Assembly (NCBI GenBank): GCA_022885665.1 | Contig: JAGQDJ010000278.1 | Location: forward strand, 434,001-498,000 | Direction: 5' to 3' | Source of the DNA: Triops longicaudatus | Lineage: Eukaryota > Arthropoda > Branchiopoda > Notostraca > Triopsidae | DNA length: 64,000 nucleotides | Part shown: piece after piece, positions 1-10,451 of the stretch | How positions within the stretch are numbered: the first letter of the stretch is position 1 | How the letters are laid out: each line of letters begins with the position of its first letter | Program-made: the position numbers and the translations under genes | The notes under the pieces: model-generated | What the model was told of the DNA's origin: nothing | Database searches by the model: none | Seen by the model: the letters and a program-made list of their open reading frames with translations, nothing else

Positions 1-1039
1 TGTGAATAACGGAGCCCTATATAGTAAAGCTGAAGAAGCCCTACTTTATACGCTACCTTCAGTAAGTAAACTTTAGACCTCATTGTGTTTACATGTTTAA
101 AAACACGTCTTTCCACCTCGAAAGAATTCCATGCCCACCCTGGAAACGTTTGAAAAACTATTACAAGACAACCCTTCGGTGTTTCACCCATGTCGAACAG
201 CTCAAAGGCTTCAAATGCATTGGCAGTCTTTAAAACAGTTTCACCTGTTACCTGATCAAACTTTACCACCGTGGCCACGCCAAGATCATGTTCTTAGTTT
301 TTCCGATGCGGATGAGATGTTGAACGAGTTGGATTACACCACTGCGGAATCGAAGGACGAAGCGCTCGATGCAGAAATGAGTTTTATGGACAGGTTTGTC
401 AAATAAGCCTGCATTTAAACATTTATTAAGCTGTATTAATATTGTCGGTTGCGTACTTAGGTTATGCAAACGAGAAATCCGCTTGTTAGAGTCCGAGCTG
501 GGGAGATGGCAGGTGTTAGTGGAAGCAGTGACAGGTATTTCTCCTCCAGACTTTGATTCTCAAACGCTAGCCGTTTTGCGTGGTAGATTGGTTCGCTACC
601 TCATGCGCTCACGCGAGGTATTGTGTTTTTATATGGAAACCGCTAAGTGGGCAAATCCTTATAACAGATGAATGTATCATAGGTAACTCTGGGACGGAGC
701 ACAGCTGTTGGCACGGTAGACATAGATTTGGCTCTTGAAGGTCCAGCATGGAAAGTGTCTCGTCGGCAAGGTATTATAAAGTTAAGAGCCTCTGGAGAAT
801 TCTTGCTGCTCAACGAAGGCAAACGCCCTATTTATGTTGATGGCAATCCCGTTTTGACAAACCAGCGTACCAAGCTGGCGCATAATGGTGTAGTTGAGGT
901 AGGATTCTCAGAAGTAGTGAGAGAAGTTGCTAAATGTTTTATTGAGTAGATTGCTGGATTGAAGTTTGTCTTCTTGATAAACCAGGAACTCATTAGCGCT
1001 ATACGTACTGAAGCAGCAAGGTTAAATGCCTCTCATTAA
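1..1039 (+). CDS. MCRS1: Microspherule protein 1 (MCRS1), 3' part with FHA domain
   Basis: This is the C-terminal part of MCRS1, a nuclear FHA-domain protein of the INO80 and NSL chromatin complexes; the 5' end lies outside the window. Exons are <1-61, 125-393, 461-617, 683-898 and 950-1039, all joined in phase by GT-AG introns of 51-67 bp. The conserved MCRS1 block appears in order: a stretch beginning PTLETFEKLL, an HLLPDQ segment, the LRGRLVRYLMRSRE stretch, then the FHA domain with TLGRST, the SRRQG/IKL core and the GKRPIYVDG strand. The protein closes with FVFLINQELISAIRTEAARL, a tail typical of the family. The FHA phosphopeptide-loop arginine and serine (GRS, then SRRQG) are retained. 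Nothing suggests decay. Identity is firm; the only gap is the missing N-terminus. Confidence 0.93.
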
Positions 1040-1353
1040 CGACCGTCATATGTGTAATGTATTGGAAGAATTAATACATGTGGTAATGTTTTCTCTGATT
1101 TATCTTAAATGTGGAGCGAAAAATTTAATAAGAGGATAATGGTAGAAATGTGCACTGATTTTATGAGACACGTGAAGATAACTGCACACTTGCCATTATT
1201 ACTCGTTTATGATGGAGAACCAGGTGCATTCTTTGGCTCGTCTTCCCACCAGCCTCTTTCTTGGATAATATATAAGAAGTGTACAATTTTTTGGAGGATA
1301 TAATACGGAAAAGAATGCAAGTGGTCTTTCATTTCGTGCTTCAAAGGCGCAAG

Positions 1354-3759
1354 ATGAAGTACGCGCTCGTAGTCGTATTTTGTTCGGTGCTACATGTATC
1401 ATGCTTAAGAAACAATATACTACTTGTTCACGACGATTTTCATCGTGAAATTGGACCTCAATGGATTTCGCCCCTTCGCTTGCAATTGGAATCCCTCGTT
1501 AAAGAAATCGTCCCTTTTAAACTGCTCTCTGCACAAAAACTTCCATTTGCAGGTAATGCTGATGTTTTCGTTAAGAAACAGTAGTAATATCACATAACCC
1601 GGGTACCCCATAAAGTTCACAGGGACTGGAAACGAGGGGGAATTTCAGGAGTTGCAATCCTTGTCAGCTGCGAAAAGGCAAAATCTTCTATTCGCTTCGC
1701 AGAAAATAGCTTCCACTCAATGATGCTTCGCTTAGACGGCGAACCTTGTGAGGTCCCAGGGCAGCACAGCATAGCATTACCCATAACCTATGCAAAAGTA
1801 AAATAGTCTAGTTTTTTTTTGCAACAAGAAACTGTCCTAAATTAAATTATCTACGTGTTGACTTTAGAGCCAGTATAATGCTTTTCAGTTAGCAGTAGAG
1901 TCATGGCTGAAAAATTGTCAACATGCCATATTTCTCCAACTGTTGGCGGAATTCAGGAACAAAGTTACTACCAATCACGAAATGGCATCATCGAATATAG
2001 TACCAACAGTGAGCCTAGCTGGTAGTGTGGCTACCAGCCCAGAAAAGTTTGCTTTAACTTATTTGAAGGGTAAGACCTTTCAATTCGGCACAGCTGAAGT
2101 AATATTGTGAGTGAAAAAATAGTTCACATACTGAAGAAAATTTTTTAGTACCCCCCGCACCAACGCTTTACAATAAATCACGGAAACATAAGAGAACCTG
2201 ACCCAATAGCCATGGCTTTTAGCGTTGTCGCAACTTTAGCAAATTATTATGACTTTCGGTAGTCAAAAACAAGGAATGTAAAAAAAAATTTTACTACTCT
2301 GACTTTATAGATACAATATTGTGATGCCCCTCGATGGAAAAATTGGTTCACTTGTAAACGGTTCTTGGAACGGTGTGGTTGGGATGGCCGTGCGGAAAGT
2401 ACGCACGTATTGATATGTACCGGTCTTCCCGCGTATACACTTTATTTAATACAGGAAGTTGATTTTGTGGCTGCATTGCTTGGAGTGACGCATCCACGTT
2501 CCCTGGTGATCGACTTCTCGTACTTTGTCAATTCGAACCGTATGGCAGCAATCATACCTCCTGCTGCCAGCAAAAGCAAAGTTTGGGCCATGACCGCACC
2601 TTTCGATTTAAGTGTAAATAAGTTGATAGTAATTAATTTATGATGGGGCTTCCATTTTAGCTCTATTCATCTTCACAGGTATGGATGACAATCATTGCCA
2701 TTTTTCTATTCTGTTCCTTGGTATCGTGGCTTAGCGTTAAGATCGGCTTTGAAGAACCACAGTGCCCTATGCGTCTGGGTGATTCTTTGCTATACTTTTT
2801 TAGAGTTATTGTAAATCAAGGTGAAACACGTATAAGTCTCTTCGAACAGTTCATTTAGTGCCCAGTTCTTTCTTTAGGTGAAGAGGCTAATTTCGCGAAC
2901 AACTCTTTCCGATTAAGTGCTGGAGCATGGTGTCTAGTAACAATAATTCTTGTTGAGTCCTATTCCTCCGCTTTGAAATCAGCTGTTACTGTACCTCAAC
3001 AGGAGTTGATCGTCACTTCAATGGAAGACCTCGCTTACCGATATCCTATTCCGCTACTTGTTCAACGCAGCACAGGCTTCGAATCTAACCTTTTGGTACA
3101 GATATACATCTCAATTAATTAAAATAATAGGGCGTTACTGTAGAATGCAGAGCAGGGAATATACAAGATTTTAGGCGACAGAATTCGCAATCACCCCGAA
3201 CAGTTCGTGAATTCACAAGAGGATGGACTAAATCGAGTACTCGCAGGACAGAATGCATTTTTCGGGGTAGACGCAGATTGAAACCATATATCTTACTCAA
3301 ATATCTGTACGGGTTTAGGCACTTGAAATTTTTCAGTATTTTGTATCCCAAGATTATGAGCAACAAAAGCAATGCCGATTTGCAATGACGTATTCTATCA
3401 CCAATTCACTAACGAGCTACGAAGCATTCCTGGCGCCCAAGGAAAGTCCAATTTTACTGGCCGTGAATGCGAAGTCTGTCACCTACTTCTGTAAATCAGA
3501 GAGAAATAATGTTGTATATTTTCTCAGGTTAATGGCAATGGCGGAGTTTGGTATTTTAAATCTCTTAAGAACTCGAAGCCTATCAAAACAAAATCCATGC
3601 ATGTCTGCGGTCCGTAAGTACCCCGCAAGTACCAGTTACAAGATTAGGGATTTGATTACTGCGTTCGGTGTCTTGTTTGGCGGAATCTTGGTTGGATGCG
3701 GGTCACTGCTGACTGAAATTATGTGGCATAAAAGCAAAACGAGCCAGGTGCTCATGTAA
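1354..3759 (+). CDS. Divergent ionotropic receptor (IR, iGluR-related)
   Basis: This is a predicted chemosensory ion-channel subunit of the variant ionotropic receptor family. I place 11 exons: 1354-1552, 1637-1797, 1889-2098, 2149-2258, 2311-2398, 2455-2613, 2679-2820, 2878-3095, 3144-3266, 3337-3473 and 3528-3759, giving 592 residues. The order is signal peptide (MKYALVVVFCSVLH), short N-terminal region, ligand-binding lobe S1 (begins near FQFGTAEYPPHQRF, includes NGSWNGVVGM and the THPRSLVIDFS strand), M1 (VWMTIIAIFLFCSLVSW), pore loop, M3, lobe S2 and M4 (ITAFGVLFGGILVGCG). The S1 arginine that contacts the glutamate alpha-carboxylate in iGluRs seems kept, but I see no acidic residue at the usual S2 position, so the ligand may not be glutamate. 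Exon 1/2 joining is the least certain; in-frame upstream ATGs at 1279 and 1315 are alternatives, and 1354 is chosen because it begins a clean signal peptide. Confidence 0.85.
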
Positions 3760-4859
3760 AACGAAATGTACTGAAAAGTTGCTTGACACCGAAAGTCACT
3801 TTGGTCTTCAGTTAGTCACGAAACTGAACATTTTCAACATTAATTTTTTGGCACCCGAGGGCGTCGCGAGGGGGAACGCATTCCCAATAGTTAGTTAAAA
3901 GCCGATTCTGTAAAGATGTATCCTACTTGAGTCTGTAAAATTGTCAAGTGCAATCGATATTATTCAGGATCCACCCGTCAATGAAAACACTCTCGCGACG
4001 CTCCTGCTAGCACTATGTGTGAGACACGAAATTTACAAGTAATGTATTGAAAATTTTAACGTATTAAAAATTGGTCTATTTAGTCCTCTACGTTTGTCAC
4101 AAAGTTGAATCAGAAACAAAACATAATACAGTATGAGTGAGTGGGGCAGATTAGGACATTGGATAGGTTGAGAGTTTCGAGTTATCTAGCGAAAATCTTT
4201 TAAGAAAATCACATAGGACCTTGTCAGTTATGTAGCTCATGTAGTGGCAGAATTAATAGTGACAAAACGTGAGAATTTACGCAAAACATCGGAGGTTTTT
4301 AATCACAGCCTCATCTAATACGCCGCTACATAAAGACAATTCTCCCTTCTGAGGAAAAGCAATTCTCTGAAATGCTTATTTAATAGAATTAAAAATACAA
4401 GATTTCAACGATGACCGTCCATTAATCGAATAAATTTTTAAAGGATTTGCTGCCTCTATTTGCGTTTTTCTGCGGGGCTGCAAACGTTTAAATTTGTTTA
4501 ACCAATCCTGACTCCGCTACGTCAACGATAATTGCCTTGTTTTAACGGGCCTCTTTGGTGGAGGCTTCCACCCTAGTTCCAAGAGATTATAGTCCAGGGA
4601 CCATTAGCCGCCTCCAACTCGAGTCGAAGGGTTAAGAAAAAAGGAAATCAAGGAAAAGGGTAAAGGAATAACAAAGGATGGGAGGAAGAGTACTAAAAAT
4701 GAGCAGTTGCAGAGCCTGGTCTACAGCCGACGACTGGCAACTCGACAGCTTAGCCCGGGCCTTATAAATGCATCAAAAGAAACTTTGGGACAACCCCACA
4801 ACGTCGGAGATCCAAGTAGAGAAATCTTGAATCTTGACAAGGTGATTCGGAGTCGTCGA
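3760..4859. other. Intergenic, no gene recognised
   Basis: AT-rich sequence between the ionotropic receptor and the Ty3 remnant. I see no conserved open frame, no tRNA-like B box and no repeat with clear ends. The part from about 4,550 is less AT-rich and may be decayed retroelement interior, but no protein can be read from it. Confidence 0.5.
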
Positions 4860-5591
4860 CGCAGTTAGCCGTTTTTTCGTTTACGGCCCTGGAGCGCCTG
4901 TAAAAATCTTCTCAGACAACGGGCCCCAGTTTACTAGCGCAGCCTTCAGGAAATTCCTGAGTGATTGGGGTATTGTGCAAAGCACATCTTCGCCACACTA
5001 CCCGCAGTCAAATGGTCTAGCGGAAACCACCGTCAAAAGCATGAATAAGCTCATCGAAGGAGCATGGGTGGGAGGAACCTTCAACGAGGACAAATTTGGG
5101 AAGTCATTGCTATTTTTCCGGAACGCCCCCAAAAAAGGTGCAGCTTCCCCAGCCCAGCTGATTTTCGGAAGACCCGTGCGTGATCTTCTTCCAGCACATC
5201 GCCGCTCATTCGAAGCGAAATGCAGAAGGCAGCGGTAGAACTTGAGAGGAAAGCGCAACGCACCAAGGAGATCCCGAAAGCCCGTTATGATAAATGGGCA
5301 CACACGTTGCGGGACTTGGATGTTGGAAACCACGTCTTGATTCAGCATCCAGTCACCAAAAGGTGGGACACACCAGGTGTCATAGTAGAGGTCGGGCGCA
5401 ACCGCGATTACATGGTGAAAACACTGGCAGGGCGCATTTTCCGCCGCAATAGACGTCTCTTACGAAGAAGAGTTGCGGTTATACCAGGATCGGCATCAAC
5501 ATTGCCTCCCGAGCCAGTTCAAGCACCAATTCCACTTCGCCGTTCGACCCCCATACGAAAACCACCGAAGAGGTTTAGAAAGGAGGAATAA
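4860..5591 (+). pseudogene. Ty3/gypsy integrase C-terminal remnant (truncated, frameshifted)
   Basis: This is a fragment of an LTR-retrotransposon pol gene covering only the later part of the integrase. The core shows FSDNGPQFTS with the second catalytic aspartate, and HYPQSNGLAE with the catalytic glutamate. The first catalytic aspartate, reverse transcriptase, RNase H, protease and gag are all missing upstream. The core frame runs to a stop at 5236-5238. The C-terminal domain (about 5220-5591, including VGNHVLIQHPVTKRW and a basic RRNRRLLRRR tail) continues in another frame, so a single-base shift near 5220-5228 separates them. A polypurine tract and a 3' LTR follow immediately. The copy is inactive. 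Ty3/gypsy fits better than BEL/Pao on the core wording, but I could not run a search. Confidence 0.85.
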
Positions 5592-5657
5592 CAGTGTTCT
5601 AGATTCAGTGTTCCATGTATGCATGTAGTTGTGACCAAAGATTGCATACATGTTCCC

Positions 5658-5675
5658 CAAAAGAAAAAAGAGGGA
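5658..5675 (+). promoter_or_regulatory. Polypurine tract of the Ty3 remnant
   Basis: A purine-rich run (AAAAGAAAAAAGAGGGA) ends 2 bp before the inferred LTR start. This is the expected place for the plus-strand primer of reverse transcription in an LTR element. Confidence 0.65.
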
Positions 5676-5677
5676 CA

Positions 5678-5879
5678 TGGTATGACGTCATCTACATGCC
5701 CTCAGCTGGATCGTGGACTCGAGGGCAGGTATGCCCGGTGAGAGGTTAGGTTAGGTAACGTCAGAGGGGAGAGAGAGTTGAGCGTCAAGACAATCACCAT
5801 CGTGAGCTTTGTATACCCACACGCATCGATCTCAACACACTTAATCTTAGTACGAGATTTAAAACTAAAAGTCATACCA
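5678..5879 (+). repeat. 3' LTR of the truncated Ty3 element (202 bp)
   Basis: The segment opens with TGGTATGAC and closes with GTCATACCA, a perfect 9-bp terminal inverted repeat with the usual TG...CA ends. It lies directly after the integrase tail and the polypurine tract, as a 3' LTR should. No 5' LTR with the same ends is seen upstream, so the element is 5'-truncated and a target-site duplication cannot be tested. Confidence 0.75.
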
Positions 5880-6099
5880 GTTTTCAAAAAGGATAACCCT
5901 GTGTTTCACATAGGGTCGAATTAGGCAGTGAGGCAGTGAGGTTTTCATTAGAGTTAAGTCCTGTTATTGATAACCCACGCGAAGGCTTACTATCTAGTTC
6001 GTTGGAAGAAATTACAGGTTCTCTTGAGGGGCAACTGCTCAAATGGCTTACTAAAGGTGTCACGCCCCACAGTTTAGGAAAGTGTAATTCACATCGCGT
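5880..6099. other. Spacer between LTR remnant and BTB gene
   Basis: Short 3' flank of the BTB gene. A plus-strand open frame at 5936-6151 overlaps the BTB last exon and shows no family resemblance, so it is treated as chance. Confidence 0.4.
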
Positions 6100-7357
6100 T
6101 CACAGTAAATTCGTGCATTTTTTTGAGCACCAGGACAGGTGTTCAATGTAAGTTTGAATGTAGCCAAAAGGCTCGTCGCAAGCCCGACACGTCAGTTTAG
6201 AAAACGGCCGCAGAAAACACCGAGCATTTTCCAGACCTTCGGATCCATTCCAACCTATGCAAACGACGCTACTAATTACTTAAAAAAAATAATAAAACCA
6301 AAGCGATAAATACCCAAAAAATTTTCGCTATCAGGATCAGAACGGATGTCCTCCGCAGCTTCCTTGCCACTTTGTCGTATAAACTGTGAAACATCTAGAG
6401 CAAAGAATTAAAGGTTACGAACGACTGCGACCCGTAAGTAAATACGCCTTACCCTCATGGGTTTCAGGGGTTTCCTGCACGGACATTTCCACGTCGGTGT
6501 TACAATGAAGTAAAGCAGACACTGTCGAACCAACTCTCGTCAAAATTTTTGCTGATTTGGAGCGAGTTTTTCTTTCTACTGCTACGCTTTTGCTCGTCTT
6601 TTCAGTATCCTGCTGTCGTTTAAGTTTAGAACAAGCAGGCATTGCAGACGATGGCAACGAGTTTCCCCTAGATTTGGCACTCGGGCCTTTTCCATTCGGA
6701 ACGTGGACAATGCGATTAAGCTTGATAACTGGGTCATAAATATTGTCCACACTAATTCCGTTAGGCAGGACAACTTTTGTGATAGATTCTGGTATGGAGG
6801 CAACTCGCCTACGGGGCCTTGTATCTATTATGCGTGAAGGTTGATTATCTTTTATATCACCACGTGAAGAAGGGTATGCAATATTCTCAAGAGTTCGCAT
6901 TCTTGAAGGCTGTGACTCAACCAGGCTGGAAAATTCTCCGAAACCTTTGATGCCTAACCTTTTCCCAGCTTGTATGCAGGAAGTTACTAGCAAAGCAGGT
7001 ATTTCGATCTCGCCCAAATAACAGAACTGAACAAGAGCTTCCAAGATATTAAACGGAAGATCCACAGTAGTCCTTGTCAGGTGGGGAGAATCGGCAAATA
7101 ATTCCTAGCAATAAAATAAATACAAGTCTTTATTCTACGTTACACGCCTTACATGAGCAGATAGCTTTATTTACTTGGAAATACACACTAGCAGATGTCA
7201 AAACTATTTTATGCGCACTCAGTTGCTGCCCGCTCGATTCGAGGGTAATATCCACGAGAAACCCTTTGCTCTTCGAATCAAACATAGCCATTGCTAGACA
7301 TTTAGAGTGTTCACTGCCATTCCACTTAACTTCAACACAAGGATGCGAATTAGCCAT
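6100..7357 (-). CDS. BTB/POZ protein with C-terminal C2HC zinc finger
   Basis: This is a putative transcription regulator of the BTB-zinc-finger type. Four exons (7357-7175, 7104-6453, 6394-6314, 6254-6100) give 356 residues in phase. The N-terminal BTB fold includes FLVDITLES, LSAHKIVLTSASVYFQELF and a PFNILEALVQFCYLGEI segment. A long low-complexity basic linker follows. The last exon encodes CRACDEPFGYIQTYIEHLSWC, written as C-x2-C-x12-H-x4-C, a C2HC-like finger ending a few residues before the stop. BTB domains dimerise and often recruit co-repressors; the finger would bind DNA or protein. The zinc finger depends on two hand-placed introns; stopping at the first in-frame stop (6415) would give a BTB protein without it. 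No orthologue could be named. Confidence 0.72.
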
Positions 7358-8340
7358 AGTTTAATCTTGAAATACAGCAGCTGTCAAGGTGATGGGTTGA
7401 AAATATTCGCTAAAGGCGTTCTCAGTTTTGAAAACTGTTCCCTAAGACATACGGGTTGGCTACTTATATTACAAATTATAAAGAAGAAGAAGAATAAGCA
7501 TCATGTTCTACGAATTTACCACGTAATCAAAAGCAAAGTAATAATAACATCGGTAGCATGAGCCTCCCTTGATCTAGACGGTATTCTGCTTAGCGATAAA
7601 AACACAACAAATTGAACGGTCCAATCCAGACCAACCTTGGATCCAAGCAAAAACAACGTGTGAACGAAAGGCATTGCTTCGACCATCCGATAGATGGCCG
7701 TGGACTTACCGAGAGAACAAAACTCGGAATCAGATTTTAGCTACATTTTGGTTACTTTTTGGTACCTAATGTCAGTGAAAATTAGCACGAATAAGGAAAT
7801 TTTTGTGACAGTTAATGGTGAAAAGTAGCATGAAACTTAAAGCTAAATTTTCGTTACTTGTTCTTACTTCATGTTACATACTGTCACATTGCGACAACGT
7901 TGTAGTATGTGACATACTGTCGCTTGTTATCGCTTCGTGTCGTTTTTTGTCACTTCATACAAGGCAGTATGTGATATACTAACGAAAGTCGCGTATAGGT
8001 TTCAGGCAATGTACGTGGCCAGTGACTAGTGAAATGAAGGAATCTTCTGATGCAAATTAATGTAACTGTCTAGTAAACTGTCGTACTTTCAGCTTAGCTT
8101 ATGAAGAACGCGCGAGGTGTACTGTTTATTTTGCATGGGAAACGGAAACAAAATAATATTAGAAACTCTTAATTTTAATACTTAAACCCCTGCCGATGAC
8201 ACTAAGGCTTTTTTAGTAAAGCATTCCAGTGTAACACAATTGTCTGACGCCTTTCTGACTTAAACATCAGTCATTTATTGAAAACTCTGTTTACATGTGA
8301 GGCACGCAACTCCGCACAATCAACGGGAACTTGTCAGTAG
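7358..8340. other. Intergenic with short palindromes
   Basis: AT-rich promoter-side flank of the minus-strand BTB gene. No gene is seen. At 7904-7918 and 7966-7980 lie two near-identical 15-base odd palindromes, AGTATGTGACATACT and AGTATGTGATATACT, in a stretch with repeated GTCAC/GTCGC words. Confidence 0.5.
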
Positions 8341-8731
8341 TGTTAGGTTTTCATAATCCTTGACTAAATGTAAGGTTAAGGTCAGGGATAAGTTGATAGG
8401 TTTTCGTCATTATGACAACAAGCAAAGAATGCAAGGTTTAAGTTAGGTATAAGTACTTCAAGGTCAAGGGTAAGCTTTAGTATAAGAAGCGAAAGTATTG
8501 CGAAGTAGTTAGTTGGTTGAGTCTGTTAAGTCGAGTCTGTTAGTCGAGTCTGTTAAGTCAGTCGAGTTGAGTTAGTTCACGAGGCTTGTAAGTCGATTAC
8601 TGTAGTGGACAGTAAAGTCTATTTGTGTTTCGTTTGTTTTGTGTCCTGTGTTCATTTGTATGTATGTACTCATTACTCAATAAATCAAATCATTACGCTA
8701 CCAATCCAAAGTAAAGTTGTGAAACTTAACA
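8341..8731 (+). repeat. Solo LTR (391 bp) with 4-bp target duplication
   Basis: The segment begins TGTTAG and ends CTTAACA, so the outer five bases TGTTA/TAACA form an inverted repeat with TG...CA ends. It is bordered by the same four bases, GTAG, at 8337-8340 and 8732-8735. Inside are a TATA-like TATAAG near 8,480, a block of repeated GAGTCTGTTAGTC words at 8,520-8,570 and an AATAAA near 8,680, the layout of U3-R-U5. No internal retrotransposon sequence is attached, so recombination between two LTRs is the likely origin. Its ends differ from the 5678-5879 LTR, so it is a different family. Confidence 0.7.
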
Positions 8732-8735
8732 GTAG

Positions 8736-9351
8736 GGAGATCCTGTATTCTGCGAATAAATTTCCTGAAAATTCGTTTACATAAAAGCTCAAAGGCATAA
8801 ATTGTTATCCATCAAACATAAGATACGCCATTATTATAGTGTTGAGTTCTCTTAGCGTTCCGAGAAATGTGGCTCCCAGCGGTACACTCCACATAAGTTT
8901 TGAGAAGATTCAGTTCATGGAACTCTTGAGTTTTGAGAAATTCAACTCTGTTTATGTAAGAGCTCCTTAGCTCAGTACATTTGAAAGCTGAGTCACATTT
9001 GTAAATCGGAGTGTTCAGAGATGGTATAATTAATTCAATAAGACGGAATCTGATACGCCAGATACTGAAGAAATCCTATCACGGTAAGGGACATTCCAAG
9101 CGGTACAGCAATTGCTTTTAACCAGATCCAGACACTATACGTACGAAAAAAAAATATAATATGGCCGTGTTTATTTAAGTTCAGAGGTAAAGTAATCTAT
9201 GACATATGCATTTTTATTTTCCCTGTTACCTTACTTTTAAAAAAAAGTGCGCAAGGATAACACGCTACAACCATAACGGCTTATGCCCGTTCGCATCTTG
9301 CATAGTTCAAACAGGTACACAGAACAAGGTTTGTATAGTTTTCATTTCAAC
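8736..9351. other. Intergenic, no gene recognised
   Basis: 3' flank of the minus-strand cyclophilin gene. I see no coding signal or repeat ends here. Confidence 0.4.
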
Positions 9352-10451
9352 TTACTCATGAGGGTTATCCGAGAGTTCGTACAGCTCATCTAATGCCAGA
9401 AGACCGCTTTTACGGATTGTTACGTCTTTGTTTGGTCTGTCTTGATAGTCGACAACTGACCTACCTATAGTTTCGACAACATCCATCCCCTCCACTACCT
9501 GTACGAAGAGTATTAATGACGAATCGGCACTTTTTGAACGAATGTATCATACCTTGCCAAATACAACATGCCGACCATCTAGCCAACTTGTGGGTACCAA
9601 TGTAATGAAAAACTGTGATCCGTTTGTATCTTTGCCCGAATTAGCCATGCTAAGAAACCCTGCAGTTGCATGCTTAATACGAAACGACTCATCGGGGAAA
9701 GTGTCACCGTACACGCTTATGGAGCCTGTTCCGTCGCCATTGATGACATCACCTCCTTCAAACACAATCTTACAGGCTTAGTGCAATACAGCTGTTCACG
9801 TAGGCGACCAACTAACATTGAAGCACGAACGAAGCCGCACAACGACCGTTAAATCCAATAACAGTGTGCGATTGCAGAAGCCTCTGAAGGAGGATAAGCT
9901 ACATGGTCAAAAGGGACTTCCGTTAAATCCCGCTACGTAAGAACAACTACCACCAAAAAAGGATCATGCGTAGGATACCATTATTCAACTTTACGCTCTA
10001 ATTCCAATACTCTTCGATACCGATACCAAATCAATAGCATTTAACAAGAACATAGATTAACACTACATCATAGGTAGCCGGTACTTCTTGGGCATAAGCT
10101 TTAGGGTGACACACAGCGCAGTAAGTACCCTGTATCATAAAGTTTTTAATAACTCTATGAAATTTTGTTCCTTGGAATTTGTATCCACGGACACCTTGTG
10201 TGGCTAGCGTGACGAAATTATTGACCGTCATGGGCACTTCTTCTCCGAATAATCCCAAAACAATTCGTCCAGCATCTTTTCCATCAATGTCGATGTCGAA
10301 GTATACATGTTTCGTCACTTTGAAATAATCAGCCTAAAAGGTCAACACGAGGGATAATGAGTAGTTATATGTTTAAACAAGCGTAATAGCTTACCCGGCA
10401 TGCGTGTAGGAGGTATAAGGTGAAAATTCCAAATGAACTACAAAAATCCAT
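9352..10451 (-). CDS. PPIB: Cyclophilin B-type peptidyl-prolyl isomerase, secretory
   Basis: This enzyme catalyses cis-trans isomerisation of prolyl bonds, here probably in the endoplasmic reticulum. Four exons (10451-10395, 10333-10129, 9755-9553, 9498-9352) give 203 residues. Exon 1 encodes a signal peptide (MDFCSSFGIFTLYLLHAC). The mature part has the cyclophilin signature: FHRVIKNFMIQGGD with the catalytic arginine, SMANSGKDTNGSQFFIT, and WLDGRHVVFGKV with the cyclosporin-binding tryptophan. The tail continues VVEGMDVV and ends near NPHE, without a KDEL-type signal; vertebrate cyclophilin B also lacks one. The intron 10128-9756 (373 bp) is long for this window, and its acceptor (TTTGAAG) has a poor pyrimidine tract. 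Upstream in-frame sequence before the chosen ATG is basic and not conserved. Confidence 0.9.

Noticed and set aside
3115..3372. Minus-strand frame of 85 residues
   Set aside because: It lies over two exons of the ionotropic receptor, which reads clearly on the plus strand.
5936..6151. Plus-strand frame of 71 residues after the LTR
   Set aside because: It overlaps the BTB last exon on the other strand and lacks any recognisable feature.
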